Assembly: GCA_041653995.1 (NCBI GenBank)
Contig: JBAZEK010000003.1
Location: 62,001-126,000 of the forward strand
DNA length: 64,000 nucleotides
DNA from: Dehalococcoidia bacterium
GTDB lineage: Bacteria > Chloroflexota > Dehalococcoidia > GIF9 > UBA5629
Reading direction: 5' to 3'
Shown: piece by piece, positions 25,954 to 34,014 of the stretch
Layout of the letters: the number at the start of each line of letters is the position of its first letter
Numbering within the stretch: the stretch's first letter is position 1
The notes under the pieces: generated by a model
The model's input: the letters and a program-made list of their open reading frames with translations, nothing else
What the model was told of the DNA's origin: nothing
The model's database searches: none
Position numbers and translations under genes: made by a program

Positions 25954-27556
25954 TATAAACCTCAACCTGCGGCTTCAATATAACTCCCCTGCTAAGCTCA
26001 TTCACAAGGGGATTCAGATAGTAGTTCGCTAACCATTCTATCACGGGTATGCAGACCGCATCACCAAAGCCAAACAGAGCTTGGTTCAATGGTACAGCAA
26101 CCTCATAGTCATCTGCCCCCATTAAACGCGCACATTCTCTAGGGTTAAGCAACCTAGCAAAACACTTGCCATCTCCGGCTTTGAGTAGTATTTGTCGCCC
26201 ACTCCCACCCCTCGGGGTACGTAAACAACCTGCTAATCCATCAGACCGCAATTCCGCCATTGACTTGCCTTTTCTAACACGTCTAAATATTGTCCCATAT
26301 GAATAATAGGAATTATTCATCATTTGCTCAACCACTTTTCGATGTTTTGCGCTCATCTGATTCAAGAGATAATCGACACGACTGGTACTCCACCACTCTT
26401 TCGATCCGTCGTCCAAATTTTCTATAATGTCCTCAAAACTGATCTTCCTTGATGGTTGGTTTGGCAACTTACGTAAACGCCATGTTATTTGTGGATGAAG
26501 CAAAACGAAATCTGCAAGCGCTTTTGGCCTCACGTTGCTCTCATAGAACTGGTAGCTTTCATTTATATTAAGAGGTTCAATACTATCCCCACATCCTCGA
26601 ACACCAATAATGAATAGTCTTTGCCTGCTCTGTGGAACAAACTTCGCTGCATCCAGTATTAGGGCATCAACCTGATAGCCCAAGTTATTTAGCGCCGTTA
26701 ATGCGTCTTCAAGATCCTTCCCATGATTTGAATTCAGAAATCCAACCACATTCTCAATCAACACAATTGGAGGGCGCCTCTTCCCCATTTCCTCCAATAT
26801 CTTCACGAATCCCCAGAAGGCGGAAGATTGCTTGCCACGCAGCCCAGATCTCGATCCAGCTAGCGACAAGTCATTACATGGGAAGGAAGCAGTCGCAAGG
26901 GTAACCGATGGAACCGCGTCTCCTGAAATTGCGTGGATGTCCCCAAGTACAAAAATATCACTTGACTTATCAAAATTGTCTTCATACATCTCATGTTTTA
27001 GGGGATCTATGTCGTTCGCAAAGCGAATCGACCAGCCATGTTTTTCCAATCCCATGCGCATCAGGCCGATCCCCGCAAAAAACTCGGCAAATGTCTTATT
27101 GGTGACCATCGAATTGGAGTGATCCGTATGGCCGTTGTTGATCGCATCCAAAGTCAGACTAATACATTTCTCCAAGTTACTCTTAATCTCGGATTCCCAG
27201 AAACGCACAACCGTCCAACCATCAGACAGCAATTTTGTCACATTTCGACAATCACGATCCATATTACGACTAATTTTATTGATCCAATACTTTTTATCCT
27301 TTACATTTGTGAATTGCGCGTCTAGCGACGAAAGTCCGCGTATCCGCCATTGATGACCATGCCAAAAATCTCCATCAACAAAAACAATTACTTTCCGGGA
27401 AGGCAATACCAGATCAGGTTTACCAGGCAATGCTGGATCGTATAATTTGTATCTAAAACCGTGTGCCCACAGAGCTTTGCGGAATAGCATGTCGGGCTCC
27501 GTATCCTTGGAATGGACACGTCGCATGATTGCGGATGTTTCTTTCACTGTACGCAT
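25934..27556 (-). CDS. Fusion of Vsr-like mismatch endonuclease and DNA cytosine-5 methyltransferase
   Basis: 540 residues. Residues 1-140 are a very-short-patch-repair endonuclease domain: SKDTEPDMLFRKALWAHGF, catalytic Asp48 in GKPDLV, and DFWHGH at 63-68. Residues 150-530 are a C5 methyltransferase: motif I FAEFFAGIGL (156-165), motif IV FPCNDLS with catalytic Cys227, motif VI ENV 268-270, motif VIII QSRQR 309-313, and GDAVCIPV near the end. The family's zinc cysteines are replaced (Asp63, Trp70, Ser122). Met150 between the domains has no ribosome site, so the fusion seems real. AAAGG precedes the ATG. Confidence 0.88.
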   Translation of the reverse strand: MRTVKETSAIMRRVHSKDTEPDMLFRKALWAHGFRYKLYDPALPGKPDLVLPSRKVIVFVDGDFWHGHQWRIRGLSSLDAQFTNVKDKKYWINKISRNMDRDCRNVTKLLSDGWTVVRFWESEIKSNLEKCISLTLDAINNGHTDHSNSMVTNKTFAEFFAGIGLMRMGLEKHGWSIRFANDIDPLKHEMYEDNFDKSSDIFVLGDIHAISGDAVPSVTLATASFPCNDLSLAGSRSGLRGKQSSAFWGFVKILEEMGKRRPPIVLIENVVGFLNSNHGKDLEDALTALNNLGYQVDALILDAAKFVPQSRQRLFIIGVRGCGDSIEPLNINESYQFYESNVRPKALADFVLLHPQITWRLRKLPNQPSRKISFEDIIENLDDGSKEWWSTSRVDYLLNQMSAKHRKVVEQMMNNSYYSYGTIFRRVRKGKSMAELRSDGLAGCLRTPRGGSGRQILLKAGDGKCFARLLNPRECARLMGADDYEVAVPLNQALFGFGDAVCIPVIEWLANYYLNPLVNELSRGVILKPQVEVYNGIRCN

Positions 27557-27593
27557 ATTGGCCTTTCAACCGACCGGGCTGACTCTATCACGA

Positions 27594-27602
27594 ATTATAA
27601 CA
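27594..27602 (-). promoter_or_regulatory. Extended -10 promoter of the restriction-modification operon
   Basis: On the minus strand TGT-TATAAT (TATAAT at 27599-27594) stands about 37 nt before the ATG of the fusion gene. The -35 (TACAAT at 17 nt) is poor. Confidence 0.6.
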
Positions 27603-27652
27603 ACATTTAAGCCAGTATTGTACCGTCATACTTTGGGGAAGGGAGGAAGTCC

Positions 27653-27847
27653 CTAATTTATTATCTCAATAACTCGGCCGACCTGGCCGCTTTCCAGCCG
27701 GACCTTGATGCCATGGGAATGAAATGATGTATTTGTCAAAATATCCTTAACTATCCCTTCAGTCGGTTTTCCAGACCGTTGATCTGCCTTCATTACTATT
27801 GAGACCCGAAGGCCAACTTTTATATTTTCACGCTTTGTAACGCTCAT
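27653..27847 (-). CDS. ywbE: YwbE family small protein (DUF2196)
   Basis: 64 residues matching YwbE: KRENIKVGLRVSIVMKADQR, the central GKPTEGIVKDILTN and the closing GIKVRLESGQVGRVIEI. The fold is probably a small SH3-like barrel; function is unknown. There is no strong ribosome site; a TAGAAT box ends only 6 nt before the ATG, so a leaderless message is possible. It lies in the AT-rich block next to the restriction genes. Confidence 0.85.
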   Translation of the reverse strand: MSVTKRENIKVGLRVSIVMKADQRSGKPTEGIVKDILTNTSFHSHGIKVRLESGQVGRVIEIIN

Positions 27848-27876
27848 ATTGTAATTCTATCTCATATTATTCTTCT

Positions 27877-28119
27877 TCACTGTGAATATTTTCTGATCGG
27901 CTTCAGGAGATATCCCAATCCGTTAAGTTTGATTTCATAAAGAGCCGATAGTAGCGTACCAATTTTTCCCGGAGGGAAACCTTTCTGATGAAACCAGACC
28001 AGATAAGGTTCAGGCAGATCACAAAGGATATAGTCTTTGTATTTTCCAAAAGGCATTTTTATAGATACCAGGTCAACTAACATTTGGGGATTGATGGGAT
28101 CGGCTATATTTTCATCCAT
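27877..28119 (-). CDS. DUF3820 family protein
   Basis: 80 residues with the DUF3820 signature: MPFGKYKDYILCDLPEPYLVW and the FPPGKIGTLLSALYEIKLNG block. This family is known from gammaproteobacteria (putative quorum-sensing-regulated virulence factors) but the molecular role is unknown; the FGKYKG-type motif is also seen in nuclease-associated modules. It lies 29 nt before ywbE on the same strand, likely one operon. Confidence 0.8.
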   Translation of the reverse strand: MDENIADPINPQMLVDLVSIKMPFGKYKDYILCDLPEPYLVWFHQKGFPPGKIGTLLSALYEIKLNGLGYLLKPIRKYSQ

Positions 28120-28251
28120 TATTGCTTAGTCCAAATACAATACATACTATATCCGATGACCTTCCCTCTGTAAACCGAAATGACCGCACTCAGATTCCCA
28201 CCCATTTTCCGACCTTCATATCAACTCATTTAATATCCCCGCATACTGCGG

Positions 28252-28257
28252 TATAAT
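28252..28257 (+). promoter_or_regulatory. -10 box of the M24-MFS operon
   Basis: TATAAT lies 32 nt before the GTG start at 28290; TTTAAT (28229-28234) is 17 nt upstream. The leader contains AAAGGAGG. Confidence 0.6.
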
Positions 28258-28289
28258 AGCGGGAAATTCCCGTTTAAAGGAGGCAGACC

Positions 28290-29450
28290 GTGAAGATTGA
28301 GCCTATCACCGCCAAACCGAGTAAAGAGGAGCTGGACGCGCGCCTTGAAAAGGTTCGCGAGCAGATGGAGAAGCAAAAACTGGACTACTATGTCTCTTTC
28401 TCCCCTATCAACGTCTATTACCTGACCAATTTCGCCAATCTTGTGCACGAGCGGCCGTTCATACTGGTGATTGGTAAAAAGGGGCCGATGAAAATGGTAT
28501 GCCCGCTGCTGGAATCGACGCATGTTAAGGCCAGGGCTCGCTGCGACCTGGATTATGTCATTTACTACGAGTTCCCGGCGCCTGAGGGGCAGAACTGGTT
28601 CGACGTTTACAGGCCGCTCCTCAAAGACGACGACCGCGTCGGCATCGAGTCAGCCATGCCCGCAGGTATCCTCAAGGAAACCCGCGGAACTACAGTGATA
28701 ACCAATATCATTGAGGATATCCGTGTCATCAAGAGCGAGTACGAGATCGGACGCCATGTGCACGCTTGCCAGGTGGTGGACGAGGGTATGAAAAAGGTGT
28801 TGGAGCTTACCAGGGTGGGAGTACCCCTCATCACCATCTACAGCGGGATAGTGCAGGCTATGATGGCCAAGGCACTCTTCGAGGTGGCAGACATCAACCT
28901 GATCGCCAGCAAGTTCCAGGGCGCTGTCTGGCCGCCCTCCATCTCGCACGACCCCCATATCATACCGACCGCATTTATGACCATGGAGGAGGGAGGGCCC
29001 TCCTGCTCGATCGTCGGTGCTACCGTGGACGGCTACGGCGTGGAAATAGAGCGCACGCTGTTCCTGGAGTATGTTCCGGATCACGCTAAGAAGCTGTTCG
29101 ATATTATGATGAAGGGGCGCGCGCTGGCCTACAAGCTGGCACAGCCGGGCACCGTGCTGGAGGAGATAGATAAACAGGTACGTCAGGTCTTTATCGACGC
29201 CGGATACGAGAAGAACATCATACACCGCACGGGACACGGCTTCGGCATCACAGGACATGAGGATCCCTTCCTGGCGCTGGGCGATAAGCGCAAGCTGGCG
29301 CCGGGCATGATCGTCAGCATCGAGCCGGGCATCTATTTCCAGGGCAAGGGCGGCTACCGCCACTCCGATACCGTGCTGATCACCGAGAACGGCAACCTGA
29401 AATTGACCCATGCGCCCGATCAACTGGAAGAGCTACTCTTTAAGAAATAA
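28290..29450 (+). CDS. M24 (creatinase/prolidase-fold) hydrolase with altered metal site
   Basis: 386 residues starting at GTG behind AAAGGAGG. The N-terminal creatinase-type domain (1-150) and C-terminal pita-bread domain are present. Of the five metal ligands of methionyl/X-Pro peptidases only His (RTGHGFG) and one Glu (VSIEPGIY) are obvious: the first Asp is replaced in SIVGATVDGYG, the second is Glu (VEIERT), and the last Glu is Ser (YRHSDTVL). These replacements resemble creatinase-type, metal-independent C-N hydrolases. It is followed by an MFS transporter, suggesting uptake and hydrolysis of a small amide or amidine compound. Confidence 0.8.
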   Translation: MKIEPITAKPSKEELDARLEKVREQMEKQKLDYYVSFSPINVYYLTNFANLVHERPFILVIGKKGPMKMVCPLLESTHVKARARCDLDYVIYYEFPAPEGQNWFDVYRPLLKDDDRVGIESAMPAGILKETRGTTVITNIIEDIRVIKSEYEIGRHVHACQVVDEGMKKVLELTRVGVPLITIYSGIVQAMMAKALFEVADINLIASKFQGAVWPPSISHDPHIIPTAFMTMEEGGPSCSIVGATVDGYGVEIERTLFLEYVPDHAKKLFDIMMKGRALAYKLAQPGTVLEEIDKQVRQVFIDAGYEKNIIHRTGHGFGITGHEDPFLALGDKRKLAPGMIVSIEPGIYFQGKGGYRHSDTVLITENGNLKLTHAPDQLEELLFKK

Positions 29451-29463
29451 GGGGGTTATGAAT

Positions 29464-30756
29464 ATGAAAGAACCGGTTAACACGCAACCCCGGGAATATA
29501 AAACGGGCGGCGGCAGCGCCATGTACATTCTGGTAATCTGCACATTGCTGTACGTCATCAACTACATCGACCGGCAGGTTTTCTCCGTGGTGCTGCAGCC
29601 CATGAAGGTCGAGCTGGGCCTGACCGATACCCAGTGCGGACTGGCGCAGACCCTGTTCATACTGGGCATGGCGCTCTTCTCCTTCCCTGTGGCGTACCTG
29701 GTCGACCGCTGGAGCCGCAATAAGACGATCGGTATCATGGCCCTACTCTGGAGCCTGTTCACCTTCCTGACCGGCTCCGCTAAAAGCTTCACGTCGTTGA
29801 TAATACCGCGCAGCCTGGTGGGCGTTGGCGAGTCCGGCTTCACCGCAGGCGGTGTGGCCATGGTCAGCGCAGCCTACCCCCCGGAAAAGCGCGCCCGCAT
29901 GCTGGGCATCTTCAATATCGGCATCCCGCTGGGCGCCGCCATCGGGGTTATCGCGGGTGGCGCTATCTCGGCCGCCATGGGCTGGCGCTGGGCTTTCTAT
30001 ATCTTCGCCATACCCGGCATCATCCTGGGCATCATGGCCTTTTTCATGAAGGATTATAAAACCCCGGCTCATTCGGACGCGACGGGTACAAAGAGTAATT
30101 TCGGCAAGTCTATCGCATCGCTGTTCCGCATACGCAGCCTGGTCCTGTATTTCTTCGGCTACGGCATCATGTGCTTTATGACGGTATCCGTACTGGTCTG
30201 GGCGCCGGCTCTGATGATGCGCCTGATGAATATATCAGAAGCGACGGCCGGCATGATTGTGGGTGGATGGGCACTGACGGCCATCATCGCAGCCCCGTTC
30301 GGCGGCTGGTTGGCCGACCACTGGCAGAAGAAGACCGGCAAGGGCCGGCTCTACCTCCCCGCACTGGCCTCCGTACTGGCCGCCATAGTGCTGGTGATCA
30401 TGGTGATACTCAAATTCGGCCCTATCGGCATAGCATTGGGCTTCGTCTATGGGTTCCTCTCAGTGATCGGATCGCCGGCGCTCAACGCAGTCTCGCAGGA
30501 CGTAGTGCCTGCGGCCCATAAGGGCCTCTCCATGGGGATGGCCGTGTTCGCCGCCTACATGTTCGGCGGCGCCTGGGGCCCCTCCGTGGTGGGAGCCATC
30601 TCCGACGCGCTGGGAGGAGACGCCCAGGGTCTCATGATGGCCATGCTAAGCACCACCATCGCGGGCCTTATCGCAGCGGTGCTGCTCTGGCTGGCTGCGC
30701 GCACCTATCCTGCCGATATGGCCAAAGTCCAACAGGAAACCCTCATCGCTAAATAA
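29464..30756 (+). CDS. MFS transporter (organic anion / hexuronate-like)
   Basis: 430 residues with twelve predicted membrane helices. Family marks: YVINYIDRQVFSVVLQPMK near 26, the loop 2-3 motif LVDRWSRNKTIG, and GVGESGFTAGG in helix 4. Such sequences are typical of the ACS/spinster-like branch that carries organic anions. ATG 29464 is preferred, with AAGGGGG 8 nt upstream; the ATG at 29458 is too close to that site. It lies 13 nt after the M24 gene, so both are probably used on the same substrate. Confidence 0.88.
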   Translation: MKEPVNTQPREYKTGGGSAMYILVICTLLYVINYIDRQVFSVVLQPMKVELGLTDTQCGLAQTLFILGMALFSFPVAYLVDRWSRNKTIGIMALLWSLFTFLTGSAKSFTSLIIPRSLVGVGESGFTAGGVAMVSAAYPPEKRARMLGIFNIGIPLGAAIGVIAGGAISAAMGWRWAFYIFAIPGIILGIMAFFMKDYKTPAHSDATGTKSNFGKSIASLFRIRSLVLYFFGYGIMCFMTVSVLVWAPALMMRLMNISEATAGMIVGGWALTAIIAAPFGGWLADHWQKKTGKGRLYLPALASVLAAIVLVIMVILKFGPIGIALGFVYGFLSVIGSPALNAVSQDVVPAAHKGLSMGMAVFAAYMFGGAWGPSVVGAISDALGGDAQGLMMAMLSTTIAGLIAAVLLWLAARTYPADMAKVQQETLIAK

Positions 30757-30772
30757 GCATGGAGAAAGAAAC

Positions 30773-31153
30773 ATGAAACTGACAACGCTGCTGCTGCTGC
30801 AGGTCATTTACTTCATACTGGGAATCCTGTATAACGGCGTCAGTCTATTTCTTATATCGCAGGGACAACCCGGGCTGGCGCCCACACAGCCGGTCATGGG
30901 CACGATATCGATGATAACCTATGCGCTTTTCCTTATTCCGGGCTACCTGCGCAAGCTCACGCTTTACAGGATATTAATGGGAGTGGCTATCATCGTTATA
31001 GGATACGGGGGCGTGGTCACTCACATCATCAACATCTTTATCCAGCCGCAACTTTACAGCTCGATCCTATCATGGACGCTGGCTGTGGGCATCAATCTCT
31101 TCGGTCTGGTACTGAATATCATAGCTGTATCGGGCAAGTTCAAGCGGGACTGA
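30773..31153 (+). CDS. Small four-helix membrane protein of unknown function
   Basis: 126 residues with four hydrophobic stretches (about 4-27, 40-58, 64-88 and 99-120) separated by short loops; the C-terminus KFKRD is basic and likely cytoplasmic. GGAGAAAG precedes the ATG, and the gene follows the MFS transporter after 16 nt, so it may be part of that operon. No family recognised. Confidence 0.7.
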   Translation: MKLTTLLLLQVIYFILGILYNGVSLFLISQGQPGLAPTQPVMGTISMITYALFLIPGYLRKLTLYRILMGVAIIVIGYGGVVTHIINIFIQPQLYSSILSWTLAVGINLFGLVLNIIAVSGKFKRD

Positions 31154-31288
31154 ACTGTGCAGCACATGCTGTGCCGGAACCGGTAAGACCGGCTACGTTA
31201 TGTTAATTTAATTATACGTGGTATGCTTAAGTTATCACAGGCTTGACTAACCCATTACTGACATAGCCGTGGTAGGAGAATAAGGTAT

Positions 31289-33829
31289 ATGGCCGGCAGG
31301 GCTGGCTATCCAGGGGTTGGGAAAAGCGCTGTTAAGCCGGCTGAGAAAAACGGCGCTGCGGCGGGGAATGCTGTATCATCATCTGTAAATGTACAGCCCA
31401 AAGCAAACAAGAAATTCATCCGCAAAGTCAGCATAACCGCTTCTCAAAAAAAGCAGAACCCGGATAAACTCGTACAAGCGTTGAAGATTCGCCTGGCCGA
31501 GCTCAAGCGGCAGAAAGAAGAGTTCCGTGAGCGAGAGCAAAAATACCGGCATCTGGCTGATTACTATGAACGGCTCAACGATATTTCCACTTCTTTTGTT
31601 AAGTCTTCCGACATAAAAGATTTGTACAAGCGTATTGCAGAGGGCTTCCGTCGCTTAACCGGTTCAATTGCTGCAACTTTCTCAGTTTATCATCAGGAAG
31701 CGCATACATTACAAGCCGTTTCTCTATCCGCCGATCCTGCTTTCCAACAGAAAATCGATACTTTCTTCGGCCAGGAGCTTTTCGAGATGCAGATGCCTTT
31801 CAGCCGGGATATGCGTGAACAAATGCACAGCCAGTTAATAAGAAGGCCAAAAGACCTGGTCGAACTTTCGATGGGAACAATATCCCGAGACATCTCTGAC
31901 ATCGTCATGGAGGCTATCGGTTGTGATCAGATAGTTGCACTTGCAATATGCTATGGATCAGAAATACAGGGATCATGTGTGGCATATATGCCGGCAAATA
32001 CGCCGGTTGTGCCGGACGACGCGTTGAAGACTTTCCTTCATATGGCAGCACTGGCCATCAAACGCAAACAGACTGAAGCGGCGCTAAAGGAGAACGAGTC
32101 TCTCTATCGATTGCTGGCAAACAATACGGTTGATGGCATATGGCTTCTGGATATGGACCTCAAGCTTACTTACTGCAGTCCTTCATCTGCAAAACAAAGC
32201 GGCTTCACGTTGCAGGAGATAACGGAGATGTCACTGGAGCAATACTTCACTTCGGAGTCGCTCAAAATTGTGGCTGAGGCATTTTTAGAGGAGATGCCCA
32301 GGGTGCAGGCCGATCCCAATTACAATCCCGTCCTGACTCTTGATCTGGAATATTATAAAAAAGACGGCACAGCATTTTGGGCGGAAAGCAAGTTCAGCGT
32401 AATCAGGGATAAGCGCGGCAAACCGGAATCTATCTTGGGTGTGGCCAGAGATATTACTGAGCGCCGGCTGGCGGAGAAAGCGCATCGGGAGAGCGAAGAA
32501 AAATACCGCTACCTTTTTGATAACGCCGGCGAAGCTATCTTTGTTGCAGAGGCGGGCAATGTAATATTTCTAAATCCTCAGACGTCCAGAATGATCGGCC
32601 ATCCCTCTGCGGAGATATTAGAAAGACCGTTTACTGAGTTCATTCATCCGGATGACAGGCAACTGGTGATCGACCGGCATATAAGGCGCTTAAAGGGGGC
32701 AGCGCTTCCAGGCCGGTATGAATTCCGCATTATCAATAAAAACGTCGCCATTAAATGGGTGGAACTGAATACGGTCGTAATAACCTGGGAGGGCAAACCG
32801 GCAACCCTGAATTTCCTGGATGACATCACCGAGCGCAAACATGCAGAGGAAGAACTGAGTATCCAGAATTCATTATTATCTGCTGTCGTAAACAGCCCAG
32901 AGGATATCATAATCTTCTCCGTCGATAGAAAATATTGTTATACGGCATTTAACATGAAACACCAAAATGAAATGCGTAGCGTCTGGAATGTTGATATTGA
33001 GATTGGCATGAACCTGTTGGAATGTATGACTATCCCTGAGTTGCGCGAGTCAGCGAAGCAAAGCATAGATCGTGCACTGACCGGGGTCCATTTTATGGAA
33101 GAACAGTATCAGACGGATAAGGATATTTTCTACGAGCTCGATTGGAATACCGTCCGTCAGAAAGATGGATTCATCATTGGCGCTACCTGTTTTGTTCGTG
33201 ATATCACGGAGCGTAAGCGTGCGGAAGACAAATTGGCTAAAAGCTACCAATCCGTGAAGAAAACTTTGAATGATGCTATCAACACCATAGTTAAGATCGT
33301 GGAACTGAGAGACCCCTACACTGCAGGTCATCAGCAGAGAGTGGCCGACCTGGCGACCGCCATAGCCGGGGAAATGAAGCTGGATGATTCTCGAATCGAT
33401 CAAATCAGGACTGCGGCATTAATTCATGATATAGGGAAAATGTATGTGCCGTCCGATATTCTCAGCAAACCGGGGAGGCTGTCGAATATCGAATTTAATC
33501 TGATAAAAACACACTCTCTGAGCGGCTACGATATTGTCAAAGGTATGGACTTCCCCTGTTCCGTAGCAAACGCGATTCTGCAGCACCATGAAAGGCTGGA
33601 TGGCTCGGGTTATCCCGGCGGGATAGAGGATCATGAAGTAATTTTGGAAGCAAAAATACTGGCAGTTGCGGATGTGGTTGAAGCCATGGCTTCGCACCGT
33701 CCATACCGGTCGGCACCGGGCATATCCAGGGCGCTTGAAGAGATATCAGAGAACAAGGGCAGACTGTATGATGCCGATGTGGTGAATGCCTGCCTGGAGC
33801 TCTTCAGAAACAACAAATTTAAGTTCTAA
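31289..33829 (+). CDS. GAF-PAS-PAS-PAS-HD-GYP sensor, probable c-di-GMP phosphodiesterase
   Basis: 846 residues, soluble. A Lys/Ala-rich N-terminus and coiled coil (60-92) precede a GAF-like domain (93-255), three PAS domains (about 270-395, 403-520, 525-645, each ending in a DITERR/K PAC motif) and a HD-GYP domain (655-840). HD is at 713-714 (HDIGK), followed by HHERLDGSGYP at 766-776, the full set for c-di-GMP hydrolysis. There is no membrane segment, so it senses cytoplasmic signals. The N-terminus and PAS1 resemble the next gene, showing common descent. Confidence 0.9.
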   Translation: MAGRAGYPGVGKSAVKPAEKNGAAAGNAVSSSVNVQPKANKKFIRKVSITASQKKQNPDKLVQALKIRLAELKRQKEEFREREQKYRHLADYYERLNDISTSFVKSSDIKDLYKRIAEGFRRLTGSIAATFSVYHQEAHTLQAVSLSADPAFQQKIDTFFGQELFEMQMPFSRDMREQMHSQLIRRPKDLVELSMGTISRDISDIVMEAIGCDQIVALAICYGSEIQGSCVAYMPANTPVVPDDALKTFLHMAALAIKRKQTEAALKENESLYRLLANNTVDGIWLLDMDLKLTYCSPSSAKQSGFTLQEITEMSLEQYFTSESLKIVAEAFLEEMPRVQADPNYNPVLTLDLEYYKKDGTAFWAESKFSVIRDKRGKPESILGVARDITERRLAEKAHRESEEKYRYLFDNAGEAIFVAEAGNVIFLNPQTSRMIGHPSAEILERPFTEFIHPDDRQLVIDRHIRRLKGAALPGRYEFRIINKNVAIKWVELNTVVITWEGKPATLNFLDDITERKHAEEELSIQNSLLSAVVNSPEDIIIFSVDRKYCYTAFNMKHQNEMRSVWNVDIEIGMNLLECMTIPELRESAKQSIDRALTGVHFMEEQYQTDKDIFYELDWNTVRQKDGFIIGATCFVRDITERKRAEDKLAKSYQSVKKTLNDAINTIVKIVELRDPYTAGHQQRVADLATAIAGEMKLDDSRIDQIRTAALIHDIGKMYVPSDILSKPGRLSNIEFNLIKTHSLSGYDIVKGMDFPCSVANAILQHHERLDGSGYPGGIEDHEVILEAKILAVADVVEAMASHRPYRSAPGISRALEEISENKGRLYDADVVNACLELFRNNKFKF

Positions 33830-33948
33830 TCCATTTAATATTTCCATATTTTTACACCTCTATCTGCCAGGAAAAACCGCTTTGAACCCCTAAAACCGGA
33901 GTACCCGGTATATAAGGTTTATGGCTATTTATGTAATCCAATTATTCA

Positions 33949-33957
33949 TGATATTAT
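33949..33957 (+). promoter_or_regulatory. Extended -10 element upstream of the second HD-GYP gene
   Basis: TGA-TATTAT (33949-33957) stands 57 nt before the ATG at 34015; a weak TTTATG lies 18 nt upstream. The remaining intergenic sequence (33830-34014) is AT-rich with no other clear signal. Confidence 0.45.
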
Positions 33958-34014
33958 TAAATCATCCGGTCGATAAATCTCATATATCCATTCCTCGAGT
34001 AAAGGATATGAAGT

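Noticed and set aside
27109..27111. A separate start for the methyltransferase (Met150 of the fusion)
   Set aside because: No ribosome site before it and the frame is uninterrupted from the Vsr domain.
31154..31288. A riboswitch upstream of the first HD-GYP gene (a c-di-GMP riboswitch was considered)
   Set aside because: No GEMM-type conserved core or convincing paired stems were visible.
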